64,000 nucleotides of DNA from Nonomuraea sediminis (GCF_018531495.1 NZ_JAHDTI010000003.1:1054001-1118000); one strand, 5' to 3'. Shown: positions 1 through 10,708, counted from the first letter of the stretch. Program-made: numbers and translations. The notes: generated by a model not told the origin, from the letters alone.

Positions 1-1
1 G

Positions 2-355
2 CCCGCGGCCGTGATCTGGCTGGAGCATCACGGTGTCGACTTCACCGCGGCTCTGGCCGTGGCGGGAGCCGTACTGCTGCTGGCGCTGTCCCGCCCGTGG
101 GGCCTGCGGCTGCCGCGCCGGATCCTGCTGTGCGTGGCATGGCCGGGGACCGCGCTGCTTCCGTACGGCGTGCTCACCGCGGTGCTCACACTGGCGGGTG
201 GCGGAGATGGCCGCCAGGGGCCCACGAGCTGGCTCGTCGTCGCCGCCGTTCTGGCCTTCTGCGGGATCGGCGGCGCGCTGGCAGTGTGCGCGCGCTCGTA
301 TCAGGCGCGCTCCAGGCGGGTCAGCCATGCCCGGCTATGGGCGATATGTCGGTAA
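2..355 (+). CDS. Membrane protein, C-terminal part (5' end outside window)
   Basis: This is the end of a hydrophobic protein. The reading frame is open from the first bases of the window, so the true start probably lies upstream, although a GTG at 11 could also serve. About three membrane segments are visible, ending near residues 30, 62 and 95 of the GTG-start version. An Arg-rich tail (RSYQARSRRVSHAR) follows and would lie in the cytoplasm. I do not recognise the family; it could belong to a short multi-span family such as DUF3995. The next gene starts 11 bases after the stop and may be cotranscribed. Confidence 0.55.
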   Translation, partial: PAAVIWLEHHGVDFTAALAVAGAVLLLALSRPWGLRLPRRILLCVAWPGTALLPYGVLTAVLTLAGGGDGRQGPTSWLVVAAVLAFCGIGGALAVCARSYQARSRRVSHARLWAICR

Positions 356-366
356 ATTTCTAGAAT

Positions 367-1437
367 GTGTGCGTGACGGAGTACCAGCGTGACGGCCTGA
401 AGTGGTCAAGAGCAGCCCACGGAGTGATCCCCGCCTGGGTGGCGGACATGGACCTCCCCACCGCCCCCGAGGTCGTCGAGGTGCTCAGGCACCGCGCCGA
501 GGGCGACCTCGGCTACCCCAACTGGCTCGACGACGCGACTGTCTCCCCGCTCGCCGAGGCCTTCGCCGACCGCATGACCACCAGGTACGGCTGGCAGCCC
601 GACCCCGGACACGTCCGCACCTACTCCGACATCAACCAGGCCCTCCAGGTGCTCCTCCACCTCTGGACCCGGCCGGGCGACGGCGTGGCCCTGCACACCC
701 CCGCCTACCATCCCTTCCTCGGCACCATCGAGACGATGAAGCGCCGTCTGCACCCGATCCAGTTCGAGCCCGACGGCGAGACCTGGCGCTCCGGCTCCCC
801 CGACCTGGCGAGCTGCCGCGTGCTGCTCCTGGTCAACCCGCACAACCCCACCGGCAGGGTCTTCACCCGGCAGGAGCTGGAAGTGCTCGCCGAGCAGGCA
901 GAGCGCCACGACCTGCTGGTCATCGCCGACGAGATCCACGCCGACCTGACCTACGCCCCCAACCGCCACATCCCCTTCGCCACCCTGCTGCCCGAGCGCA
1001 CGGTCACGCTGACCTCGGCCACGAAGGCGTTCAACCTGGGCGGCATCCGCTGCTCGGTCGCCCACCTCGGCATGCCCGAGCTGCGCAGCGCCCTGGAGCA
1101 GCAACCGCCCTTCCTGTACGGCTCGGCCAACCTGTTCGGCGTCGAGGCCACGATCGCCGCGTGGCGGCACGGCGACAAGTGGCTGGCGAGCACGCTGGAC
1201 CTCCTCGACCGCAACCGCAGGACGATCGCGACCCGGCTGCCCGGCTACCGGATCCCGCAGGCCACCTACCTGGCCTGGCTGCCCTCGGAGCGGAACGCGG
1301 AGACCCTGGAACGCGAGGCGAAGGTCCTGCTCAGCGACGGATCGGCATTCGGACCCGGCGGGGAGGGCCACGTCCGGCTGAACTTCGCCACCACCGAGCC
1401 CGTCCTGGCCGAGATCCTCGACCGGCTCACGCGCTGA
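367..1437 (+). CDS. MalY/PatB-type PLP aminotransferase (probable C-S lyase)
   Basis: A fold-type I pyridoxal-phosphate enzyme of the MalY/PatB branch. These enzymes cleave the C-S bond of cystathionine or cysteine conjugates, and some act as aminotransferases. The 356 residues include the opening WVADMD motif (about 24-29), NPHNPTGR (157-164), ADEIH (187-191) and the PLP-binding lysine K220 in TSATKAFNLGG, followed by an Arg near the C-terminus (VRLNFA). The length is slightly below the usual 385-395. GTG codons at 367 and 373 can both start it. The 3' end overlaps the converging downstream gene by 11 bases. Substrate choice cannot be read from sequence. Confidence 0.88.
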   Translation: MCVTEYQRDGLKWSRAAHGVIPAWVADMDLPTAPEVVEVLRHRAEGDLGYPNWLDDATVSPLAEAFADRMTTRYGWQPDPGHVRTYSDINQALQVLLHLWTRPGDGVALHTPAYHPFLGTIETMKRRLHPIQFEPDGETWRSGSPDLASCRVLLLVNPHNPTGRVFTRQELEVLAEQAERHDLLVIADEIHADLTYAPNRHIPFATLLPERTVTLTSATKAFNLGGIRCSVAHLGMPELRSALEQQPPFLYGSANLFGVEATIAAWRHGDKWLASTLDLLDRNRRTIATRLPGYRIPQATYLAWLPSERNAETLEREAKVLLSDGSAFGPGGEGHVRLNFATTEPVLAEILDRLTR

Positions 1438-2608
1438 ACGTCGGGAACCGCACGTCGGCGGGAATCCCGTCAGCGAGCGGCATCCCGTGGTCTCGACCCA
1501 CATTGTGGTACATCAGGCCCGCGAGGACGGCGGCCGCGAGCCCCCGCACGGTGAGCATGGCCATGAACAGCCTCCTGCCGACCAGCTCCAAGGTATAGAC
1601 CGCCGCGGGGTTCACCTTGAACACCGCCAGGGCGGCCATGATCATGACCTCGGCGACCACCAGATAGAACATCGCGTCGTAGACCCTGTTCAGTTGCTTG
1701 ACCGCCTCCTGCAGGCCGTAGAAGCGACCCAGCGCATCGTCGGCGAGCTGCACGCCCGCGGTGATGAAGTCCCTGATCTTCTTGTCGGCGGCGTTCATGG
1801 CATCACCGCTCCACACCCTGGCGAGCAGTTCGCCGGTGTCGACGGCGTTGGTGCCGAAGATGTCGAACAGTTGCACGGCCTCGTCGCGCCAGGCAAGGAG
1901 CGCCTCGTCGATGGATTCGTCGTCCACGGTGATCATCGAGAACCAGAGCATGAGGGTGAGGGCCCCGCTCACGCACGTCCTGGCGCCCAGTTTGACGTAG
2001 TTGTCCGCCCTGGCGCTGATCTTCGCGATGCGAGCGGCCTCCGCCTCCGGCATTTTGATCCCCCACGAGCTGGCGCTGCCCAGCCCCTGCGCGCGGGCGT
2101 CCAGGCTCGGCAGGCTGAAAAGCGTTCCTGCGGTGACGGCGCCCAGCACGGCGGCTTGCCAGCCCTTCGTGTCCTGAAAGTGCACGCTCTCAAAGGAGTC
2201 CTTATCGAAGCCGCGCAACACGTCGTCGGACAAATCCTTGTCCGGGGGGATCAACCCAGCGCCGGGCTCCCTGCGGTCGTACTCATCGGCAGCCGTCCGC
2301 GAGCCGTCCGCGAGCAGGGCCAGGTTGGCGTCGGTGACCTTCTGGTAGCCCCTGGCGTTGGCCGCGAGGTTGCGGGCGATGCCCTCCGCCGAGGTCACGC
2401 CACGCCGGACCTCCTCCAGGAAGTCGGCGCGCTGGCGGTTGTGCCGCGTTCTGGCGGGCTCCCCGAGCAGGCCCAGCGCTCCCCAGATCAGCTCGCCACG
2501 CCAGTTGGCGTTCGCGCGGATCTCCCCGAGATCATGGGCGATGCGGTCCGCGTTGAATCCGGCGGCGTTCAGGCCTTGCTGGCTGAAGGCGAGTGATGTC
2601 CGACCCAT
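1427..2608 (-). CDS. Hypothetical protein with WXG/ESX-like N-terminus and C-terminal membrane segments
   Basis: A protein of 393 residues if started at the ATG at 2608. The frame stays open upstream, but those 47 codons look non-coding. The first ~110 residues are helical and Ala-rich with a WRGELIWG stretch, resembling the helical hairpin of WXG100/ESX-associated proteins. Hydrophobic segments lie near residues 160 (AAVLGAVTAGTLFSL), 215 (CVSGALTLMLWFSM), 320 (MFYLVVAEVMIMAALAVF) and 355 (RRLFMAMLTVRGLAAAVLAG). No catalytic motif is visible. It converges on and overlaps the aminotransferase gene. A role in type VII secretion is only a guess; no ESX genes are nearby. Confidence 0.6.
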   Translation of the reverse strand: MGRTSLAFSQQGLNAAGFNADRIAHDLGEIRANANWRGELIWGALGLLGEPARTRHNRQRADFLEEVRRGVTSAEGIARNLAANARGYQKVTDANLALLADGSRTAADEYDRREPGAGLIPPDKDLSDDVLRGFDKDSFESVHFQDTKGWQAAVLGAVTAGTLFSLPSLDARAQGLGSASSWGIKMPEAEAARIAKISARADNYVKLGARTCVSGALTLMLWFSMITVDDESIDEALLAWRDEAVQLFDIFGTNAVDTGELLARVWSGDAMNAADKKIRDFITAGVQLADDALGRFYGLQEAVKQLNRVYDAMFYLVVAEVMIMAALAVFKVNPAAVYTLELVGRRLFMAMLTVRGLAAAVLAGLMYHNVGRDHGMPLADGIPADVRFPTFSA

Positions 2609-2706
2609 TGACCAACCGTCACACAGCGAGTCATGACATATCAGCGCTGTGTCCATTTTGTGATCAGACGAGGGTCGCGTTGCGGGCAGCCGGAATGGAC
2701 GAGAGC

Positions 2707-2742
2707 GCGACCGCGCCTGCATTCCCGTGCAGGCGCGGTCGC
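2707..2742 (-). terminator. Strong GC hairpin, terminator of the tricorn gene
   Basis: A perfect 15-bp inverted repeat, GCGACCGCGCCTGCA and its complement, with a 6-base loop (TTCCCG), 24 bases after the stop of the tricorn gene. There is no T-run, which is common for actinomycete terminators. It may work in both directions. Confidence 0.8.
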
Positions 2743-2765
2743 CGGCCACTCGCGAGAGCGACGGG

Positions 2766-5700
2766 TCAGCTCAGCGGCGGCAGCTCCGGAGGCGTGACGG
2801 CGGGGTGCTCCTCCAGCGCCGCCAACGCCAGCTCGACGGCCTTGGCCAGCTGCGGGTCACGCCCCGCGGCCCGGTCCTGCGGGGTCATGACGACCTCGAC
2901 GTCCGGGTCGACGCCGTAGTTCTCCACGCCCCAGCCGGGCCCGTCCAGCCAGAAGGAGTAACGGGGCTGGGTCACCACAGTGCCGTCGACCAGCGCGTAC
3001 CGGGAGTCGATACCGATGACGCCGCCCCAGGTGCGGGTGCCGACCAGCGGGCCGATGCCCCTGTTCTTGATCCCGGCGCTGACGATGTCGCCGTCGGATC
3101 CGGCGAACTCGTCGGCGACCGCCACGATCGGGCCGCGCGGCGAGTCCTCCGGGTAGCGCATCGGCTCGTAGCCGCGGGCCCGGGCCCAGCCGGTGACCTT
3201 GCGCGACAGCTTCTCCAGCACCAGCTCGGAGGTGTGGCCGCCGCCGTTCTCCCGCACGTCCACGATCAGGCCCTCGCGGGCCATCTCGGTGCGCAGGTCG
3301 CGGTGGAACTGGGCCCAGCCGGAGGCCACCATGTTGGGCACGTGCAGGTAGCCGAGCCGCCCGCCGGACGCCTCGCGGACGTAGGCGCGGCGGCCCTCCA
3401 CCCAGTCGTGGTAGCGCAGTTGCGTCTCGTCGGCGATCGGGGTCACCACCACGCGGCGTGCCTCGCCTCCCCCGGCCGGCCGTACGGTCAGCTCGACGGG
3501 CTGGCCCGCCGTACCGGCCAGCAGGGGCAGGGGGCCGCGGACGGCGTCGACGGGGCGGCCGCCGACCGCGACGATCGCGTCGCCCACGCGGACGGCGACG
3601 CCCGGCGCGAGCAGCGGCGAGCGCGCGTCGTGGTCGGACGACTCGCCCGGCAGGATGCGGGCGACCCGCCACGCGCCGTCGGCGTCGCGCTCCAGGTCGG
3701 CGCCGAGCAGGCCCTGGCGGCGCTTGGGGTCGACGCCCGCACCGTTGGCACGGGCGTAGGCGTGCGAGGTGCCCAGCTCGCCCTGCACCTCCCAGAGCAG
3801 GTCGATCAGCTCGGAGTAGGCCCCGATGCGCTCGACCAGCGGCGCGTAGCGGTCGAGCGCGGCCTGCCAGTCGACGCCGTTCATGTCCTCGCGCCAGAAG
3901 TGGTCGCGCATGAGCCGGCCCGCCTCGCGGTAGCCCTGACGCCACTCGGCCACCGGGTCGAGCTGGACGGTGATCCGGTCCAGGTCGATGGTGACGACCT
4001 CGTCGCCTTCGGCGGCCGAGCGGGTCTGCAGGCCGTTCTTGCCGTTGCCGACCAGCCGCGAGCCGTCGGCGCTGACCTCGAACGAGCGGAACTCCTTGCC
4101 CAGCTCGCTCTTGGCACGCTTCTTCAGGTCGTAGCGTTCGAGCACGATCTCGTGGTTGTGCTCCGTGCCGTCGCCGAGCTGGCCGGTCAGCGGGTGGCGC
4201 AGCCACAGCAGCGCGTCCTTGGCGGTGCGCAGGTTGTCGTAGCGGCCCGCGGGCACCGGCACCGGCACCACGCGCGAGGCGAGCCCCTCCGGGTCCACCT
4301 CGGTGCGCGGCGTGTCGTCGTCCTTCTTGTCGTCGGGCTTCTTGTCGTCCTCGCCGTTGAACCCGCGCCCCTGCAGGCTCGGGTCGAACGGCGAGTGCGT
4401 GGTGGCCTGCAGCGGCACGATGTACGGCCGGCAGCCCGCCGGGAAGGACAGGTCGAACACGTGCGCGTCGTAGACCGGGTCGAACGTCCTGATCGACAGG
4501 AACGCCAGGTGCTTGCCGTCCTTGGTGAAGACCGGGTCGTAGTCGGCGAACCTGAGCGGCGTCACCTCCAGCGTCGAGGTGCCGTCCACGCGGCCCATCT
4601 TGATCTGCGACAGCGGCTCGTGATGCGGGTGCACCCAGGCCAGCCAGGCCGAGTCCGGCGAGAACGCCAGGCCACGGATGTCGCCCTGGGTGGTGTGGTC
4701 CAGCCGGCGCAGGTCGCCCGTTTCGAGGTCGACGACGAGCAGGCGGCCGTCGTGCGTGGCGACCGCGGCGTGCTTGCCGTCGTGCGCGGCGACCAGTTCG
4801 AGCACCCGGCCCAGCTCGCCCGCGGCCAGCGTCCTGATCTCGCCGCCCGGTGTGCCGAGCTCCAGGGCGTCCTCGCCGGTCGCGTCCGACACCCACAGCG
4901 CGCGGCCGTCGGCGTCGAGCGTGCGCGGCAGCCGTACCCGCACGCCCGGCTCCACCCGCAGCGCTCCCGCGGGGCCGTCGCGGTGCGTCACCCAGTGCGC
5001 GGTGCCGCGGATCTCCACCGCACTGGCCCGTCCGGTCGCGTCGGGCGAGAACCCGCCGACGCGGTTCGGCGCGGGCCGCTTGGCCCGCGCCGGCCGGGGC
5101 CCGCCGAGCTTGATGTCCAGCTTGTACGGCTCGGCGTCCAGGCTCTCCATCAGCCACAGGTCACCGGCGTGGCTGTAGACGATCCGCGTGCCGTCGGTGG
5201 CGGCGTGGCGGGCGTAGAACTCCTCGTGCCCGGTGTGCCTGCGCAGGTCCGAGCCGTCGGGCAGGGCCGAGTGCAGGTTGCCCGTGCCGTCCGGGTCGGC
5301 CAGGAAGGCGACCCTGTCGCCGACCCACATGACCGACCAGTACTGCGCGATGCTGTCGTCGAACAGCCGGGTGAACTCGCCGTCGCCTTCGGCGTCCACC
5401 CAGATCTTGCCCGCGGTGCCGCCGCGGTAGCGCTTCCACTGCGACGGCTCGCGCCACATCGCCGAGACGGTGGCCGTCCTGCCGCCCTGGACGGCGACGT
5501 CGCTCACCCACCCGTACGGCAGGCGCGCGGCGGGACCCCCGTCGAGGGGCACCGCGTAGGCCCAGGTCCGTGCCCGGCCGCCCTCGCCCGCGGCCGTGAC
5601 GGCCAGGACGTCTCCGTCGGCGCTCCATCCGCGGGAACCGGTGGTGGCGTTGCCCCAGTGGGTCAGCCGCTCGCCTTCGGGACCGTCGATCTCGGCGGCG

Positions 5701-5909
5701 AACACCTCGGGGTTGCCCTCGCGGGTGCTGGTCCAGGAGATGCGGCTGCCGTCGGGGGAGAACCTCGGGTGCGAGACCGGGGTACGGTCGGCGGTGAAGC
5801 GCCAGGCCCGGCCGCCCGTCACCGGTGCCAGCCACACGTCGTCGTCGGCGACGAAGGTCACCAGGTCGTCGTGCAGATGCGGATGTCTCAGGTAAGCGCC
5901 ATTTGTCAC
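2766..5909 (-). CDS. Tricorn protease homologue (S41 peptidase with beta-propellers and PDZ)
   Basis: A large cytosolic serine protease that, in the family, degrades oligopeptides released by upstream proteases such as the proteasome. The 1047 residues match full-length tricorn. The N-terminal half carries beta-propeller repeats (SPDG/SADG-type turns, for example FSPDGSRISW near 50 and FSPDSAWLAW near 415). An Asp/Lys-rich linker (DDKKPDDKKDDD, ~525-537) follows, then a helical core, a PDZ-like region (~735-800) and the S41 fold. The nucleophile is probably S938 in EFAGSDGD. The start is ATG at 5909. No signal peptide is seen, fitting a cytoplasmic enzyme. It appears monocistronic, with a strong hairpin after the stop. 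Confidence 0.92.
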   Translation of the reverse strand: MTNGAYLRHPHLHDDLVTFVADDDVWLAPVTGGRAWRFTADRTPVSHPRFSPDGSRISWTSTREGNPEVFAAEIDGPEGERLTHWGNATTGSRGWSADGDVLAVTAAGEGGRARTWAYAVPLDGGPAARLPYGWVSDVAVQGGRTATVSAMWREPSQWKRYRGGTAGKIWVDAEGDGEFTRLFDDSIAQYWSVMWVGDRVAFLADPDGTGNLHSALPDGSDLRRHTGHEEFYARHAATDGTRIVYSHAGDLWLMESLDAEPYKLDIKLGGPRPARAKRPAPNRVGGFSPDATGRASAVEIRGTAHWVTHRDGPAGALRVEPGVRVRLPRTLDADGRALWVSDATGEDALELGTPGGEIRTLAAGELGRVLELVAAHDGKHAAVATHDGRLLVVDLETGDLRRLDHTTQGDIRGLAFSPDSAWLAWVHPHHEPLSQIKMGRVDGTSTLEVTPLRFADYDPVFTKDGKHLAFLSIRTFDPVYDAHVFDLSFPAGCRPYIVPLQATTHSPFDPSLQGRGFNGEDDKKPDDKKDDDTPRTEVDPEGLASRVVPVPVPAGRYDNLRTAKDALLWLRHPLTGQLGDGTEHNHEIVLERYDLKKRAKSELGKEFRSFEVSADGSRLVGNGKNGLQTRSAAEGDEVVTIDLDRITVQLDPVAEWRQGYREAGRLMRDHFWREDMNGVDWQAALDRYAPLVERIGAYSELIDLLWEVQGELGTSHAYARANGAGVDPKRRQGLLGADLERDADGAWRVARILPGESSDHDARSPLLAPGVAVRVGDAIVAVGGRPVDAVRGPLPLLAGTAGQPVELTVRPAGGGEARRVVVTPIADETQLRYHDWVEGRRAYVREASGGRLGYLHVPNMVASGWAQFHRDLRTEMAREGLIVDVRENGGGHTSELVLEKLSRKVTGWARARGYEPMRYPEDSPRGPIVAVADEFAGSDGDIVSAGIKNRGIGPLVGTRTWGGVIGIDSRYALVDGTVVTQPRYSFWLDGPGWGVENYGVDPDVEVVMTPQDRAAGRDPQLAKAVELALAALEEHPAVTPPELPPLS

Positions 5910-6051
5910 AGCTGAACCCTAATGCGGGAGCGGCGTGGTGGTCGCCGTGACTTTTCCGCAGGGTGCGCTCTCGGCGAAAGCCGGTCGATCCGAGCCCTCC
6001 ACGCCTGGAGGATCTCGTCGTTGATCCATGTCTACTGGAAGGAGCCCGTGG

Positions 6052-6495
6052 ATGGCGTCACCTTTGCCCGGAGCGATCGAGTTGCCCGGTGGAGCGTGGG
6101 TGCGCGGGCGGCGGCTGCGGCATCCCATGCCCGCGGGCGCGGTGCCCGACTACGCCCTCTACCTGGGTTCCGCCCGGCTCCAACGGCGTCACGAGGCCGG
6201 ACTGAGCTGGCCGCACGAGTGGGTCGCCTGGCCGGACTTCCTACTCCCCCGCGACCGTGACCAGGCTGCCCGTGCCATCGTGGAGCTGCACCGGCGGGCA
6301 GGATCGGGCGAGGCGGTCGAGGTCGCCTGCAACGGGGGCGTCGGGCGGACGGGCACGGTGCTGGCGTGCCTGGCCACCCTCGACGGGCTCACGCCCGAGG
6401 AGGCGCTGGCCTGGGTGCGCGCTCAGCACCATCACCGCGCGGTGGAGACCCCCTGGCAGCGCCGGTGGATCGGCTGGTTCGCCGGTCGATCGTGA
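6052..6495 (+). CDS. Small protein-tyrosine/dual-specificity phosphatase-like protein
   Basis: A 147-residue protein with the phosphatase P-loop C-X5-R-T (CNGGVGRT, C93 to R99). The canonical HC signature reads AC here, so the usual His before the nucleophile is replaced by Ala. Residues around 60 (WVAWPDFLLPRD) resemble the WPD loop containing the general acid. The start at 6052 is chosen because AAGGAG lies 7 bases upstream; an upstream in-frame ATG at 6028 lacks such a site. It is probably a cytoplasmic phosphatase that removes phosphate from Tyr or small molecules; the substrate is unknown. A GNAT gene follows 18 bases after the stop. Confidence 0.8.
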   Translation: MASPLPGAIELPGGAWVRGRRLRHPMPAGAVPDYALYLGSARLQRRHEAGLSWPHEWVAWPDFLLPRDRDQAARAIVELHRRAGSGEAVEVACNGGVGRTGTVLACLATLDGLTPEEALAWVRAQHHHRAVETPWQRRWIGWFAGRS

Positions 6496-6513
6496 CTGTG
6501 TAACGTACCTGGT

Positions 6514-7002
6514 GTGATCGAGCTGCGGGTGCTGAGTGAGGACGACTGGGGCGTGTGGCGGGAGCTGCGGCTGGCGGCTCTGGCGGAGGCGCCCTACGCG
6601 TTCGGGTCCACGCTGGCGGACTGGTCGGGTGACGGCGACCAGGAGGGGCGCTGGCGGGCCCGCCTGTCCATGCGCGGCTCCCACAACCTCGTCGCCCTGC
6701 TCGACGGCACACCCATGGGGATGGCCAGCGGGGTCCCCGGGTCCGGCGAGGGCACGGCTGAGCTGGTCTCGATGTGGGTGAGCCCGGCCGCCCGCGGCAG
6801 GGGCGTGGCCGACAGCCTCGTCGAGGCGGTCGCCGCGTGGGCGCTCGAACGCGGCTCCCACACCCTCGAGCTGGCCGTCATGCCAGGCAACTCCCGCGCG
6901 ATCGCGCTGTATCGCCGCCTCGGCTTCAAGCAGACGGACATCCTCGGCAGCCCCACCCCCGACGGCTCGTCGCACGAGCTCGTCATGTCCAAGCCGCTCT
7001 GA
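6514..7002 (+). CDS. GNAT-family N-acetyltransferase
   Basis: A 162-residue protein with the GNAT fold. The acetyl-CoA pyrophosphate loop appears as VSPAARGRGVADSL (about 89-102), and the C-terminal ALYRRLGF motif as IALYRRLGFKQT (about 130-141). It transfers an acetyl group from acetyl-CoA to an amine; the acceptor cannot be inferred. It starts at GTG 6514. No Shine-Dalgarno is obvious, and a TAACGT hexamer lies 7 bases before the GTG, so the mRNA could be leaderless. A 19-bp palindrome lies 36 bases after the stop. Confidence 0.85.
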   Translation: MIELRVLSEDDWGVWRELRLAALAEAPYAFGSTLADWSGDGDQEGRWRARLSMRGSHNLVALLDGTPMGMASGVPGSGEGTAELVSMWVSPAARGRGVADSLVEAVAAWALERGSHTLELAVMPGNSRAIALYRRLGFKQTDILGSPTPDGSSHELVMSKPL

Positions 7003-7038
7003 CCGCTCCTCCCTGGTGGTCCGTCTCGGCTTTTCTGC

Positions 7039-7057
7039 TTGAGACATGATGTCTCAA
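7039..7057. promoter_or_regulatory. Perfect 19-bp palindrome (operator candidate, or terminator of the GNAT gene)
   Basis: TTGAGACATGATGTCTCAA is a perfect inverted repeat with 9-bp arms and a single central base. It lies upstream of a TAGTAT hexamer (about 7075-7080) that could be the -10 box of the gene at 7122, so a bound protein would cover the -35 region. The T-rich stretch after it (GTTTAGAGTTTT) also permits a weak terminator role for the gene upstream. The very short loop favours an operator. Confidence 0.55.
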
Positions 7058-7121
7058 GTTTAGAGTTTTGTGATTAGTATCGAAGCTCCGGTGACTGATA
7101 AGGCGAAGGAGCTGAGAGGCC

Positions 7122-7748
7122 GTGAAGCGTTTGGCGGCGAAGCTGGGTGGGAGCGTGCTGGCGTTGGGGGCGGTGAGCCTCGTGGGCATAGGCGCGTTCA
7201 TCCTGTCGATGCCCGGTGACGGCGGGTTCGCCGATCTGGGCAAAGCGGGTTACCAGACGGACGGGTATGCGATCACCACCGATCCGTACGACTGGAGCAC
7301 GGGGAGCGTGTTCCTGGGGGCGCTGGACAAGGTGCGCATCCGGGTGATCCCGTCCGGCGGGGTCGCGTTCGTGGGGTTGGCCAAGCCCGAGGATCTGAAC
7401 AGGTATCTGGAAGGGGTGGCCTACACGACCGGGCACGAGAACACCGGCAAGGGGGTCACCTTCACGCGGCATCCCGGCCACGCGCCCGCGACGCCGCCGG
7501 GGCAGGCCGGGTTCTGGACGGCCAGGAGCGAGGGGTCAGGGCCGCTGACCCTGCAGTTCGACGCGAAGGCGCAGCAGGGCGACCGGGTTCTGGTGGCGCT
7601 GAACGCCGACGGATCCCCCTCGGTCGGCGGGCGCGTCGAGACCGCTGCCACCCAGCCCTCTCTGCCATGGGTCGGCGCCGGGTTCATCGCCGGGGGCGTC
7701 CTGCTCGGCGCCGGTTCGATCCTGACCTTCCGCCGCCCCCGGCGCTGA
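7122..7748 (+). CDS. Surface-exposed protein with N- and C-terminal membrane anchors
   Basis: A 208-residue protein. Residues ~8-30 form a membrane segment or signal anchor (GSVLALGAVSLVGIGAFILSM). A second segment near the C-terminus (LPWVGAGFIAGGVLLGAGSILTF, ~180-202) is followed by RRPRR. The ~150 residues between would face outside. They look beta-rich, with alternating hydrophobic residues and a turn-rich 'KVRIRVIPSGGVAFVGLA' stretch. I do not recognise a named domain. The start is GTG 7122, with AAGGAG and GAGAGG upstream. The preceding palindrome suggests regulated expression. It converges on leuS across a repeat-bearing spacer. Confidence 0.75.
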   Translation: MKRLAAKLGGSVLALGAVSLVGIGAFILSMPGDGGFADLGKAGYQTDGYAITTDPYDWSTGSVFLGALDKVRIRVIPSGGVAFVGLAKPEDLNRYLEGVAYTTGHENTGKGVTFTRHPGHAPATPPGQAGFWTARSEGSGPLTLQFDAKAQQGDRVLVALNADGSPSVGGRVETAATQPSLPWVGAGFIAGGVLLGAGSILTFRRPRR

Positions 7749-7849
7749 CCTACCCGCCACAACGGCCACCGTGGACAGGCACGGCTGCAGGGGCCCGATC
7801 CACATGCGACCGTGGCGCCGGGGGTTGCCCGGCGCGGCGGTTTCCGTGT

Positions 7850-7946
7850 GGTCGTGGCGGCGGGGAGGGGCGCCGCTGGAGTGGCGACCTTGGACGGGCG
7901 GGGGCCCGCTACGGCGGGGGGCGGTGGGGCGGCTTGCCGTACAACA
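7850..7946 (+). repeat. Copy of dispersed intergenic repeat (core GGCGGCTTGCCGTAC)
   Basis: A G-rich stretch between two converging genes that ends in GGGGCGGCTTGCCGTAC. It resembles stretches at 46359-46445 and 32066-32113 and, inverted, the pair at 12504-12675. No plausible protein is encoded. The remaining bases of this 260-bp spacer hold only the leuS terminator. Confidence 0.5.
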
Positions 7947-7959
7947 GCCCAGGAAAATG

Positions 7960-7991
7960 CCACAGCGCCCAGCCGAAGCCGGGCGCTGTGG
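7960..7991 (-). terminator. leuS terminator hairpin
   Basis: A perfect 11-bp stem (CCACAGCGCCC and its complement) with a 10-base loop, 17 bases beyond the leuS stop. On the minus strand it is followed by CATTTTCC, so it has both stem and T-tract. Confidence 0.85.
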
Positions 7992-8008
7992 TCAGGAAGC
8001 CGAAAAGC

Positions 8009-10459
<2,451 letters not shown>

Positions 10460-10493
10460 GGCGGTGTCCTTCTGATTTGGTTGACCCCATAAG

Positions 10494-10557
10494 AAAACCC
10501 CTCGCGCACACAACGAGGGGCAGCCGCGACGGCGGGAAGACCTAGGGCCGTCGCGGC
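10494..10557 (-). promoter_or_regulatory. leuS leader: two consecutive hairpins, the second a terminator
   Basis: On the minus strand an 11-bp hairpin (GCCGCGACGGC/GCCGTCGCGGC, arms at 10523-10533 and 10547-10557) is followed two bases later by a 7-bp hairpin (CCCCTCG/CGAGGGG, arms at 10498-10504 and 10514-10520) and TTTT. The second is an intrinsic terminator 35 bases before the leuS start. With the Leu-rich leader peptide just upstream, this looks like transcription attenuation. The two hairpins do not overlap, so the exact antiterminator is not resolved. Confidence 0.75.
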
Positions 10558-10586
10558 CCGCTAAGAAGCAGGGTCGCGGAACGCAT
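10542..10586 (-). CDS. leuS leader peptide (14 aa, three consecutive Leu codons)
   Basis: A tiny ORF, ATG to TAG, encoding MRSATLLLSGPRRP. The three Leu codons (CTG CTT CTT, 10563-10571) sit 5 bases before the 5' arm of the first leader hairpin, and the stop codon falls in that hairpin's loop. A TAGGCT hexamer lies 6 bases before the ATG, which would make the mRNA leaderless, as is common for actinobacterial leader peptides. Slow decoding of Leu codons when charged tRNA-Leu is scarce would then affect folding of the leader. The coupling of position, codons and terminator is seen directly; the mechanism is inferred. Confidence 0.75.
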   Translation of the reverse strand: MRSATLLLSGPRRP

Positions 10587-10658
10587 AGGTCAAGCCTAGC
10601 GCACGTCTTCCACCGAATGCCGATACTCGATCGAGCCTGCCGGGCACAATAGACGCTT

Positions 10659-10708
10659 CAGGTCTTGCGAGACCTGATCCTGATCTACCCGTTATGACAT
10701 CATATGTC
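10659..10708. promoter_or_regulatory. Two inverted repeats between leuS leader and repeat-protein gene
   Basis: CAGGTCT-TGCG-AGACCTG (10659-10676) has 7-bp arms. GACAT-CAT-ATGTC (10696-10708) has 5-bp arms and lies just before a TAGATT hexamer (10713-10718), a possible -10 box for the rightward gene. Either could be an operator of this divergent region. Confidence 0.4.

Noticed and set aside
2727..5915. Very long plus-strand open frame (1062 codons) opposite the tricorn gene
   Set aside because: It is the low-complexity antisense shadow of a clear tricorn protease; its Arg/Gly/Val-rich translation has no domain.
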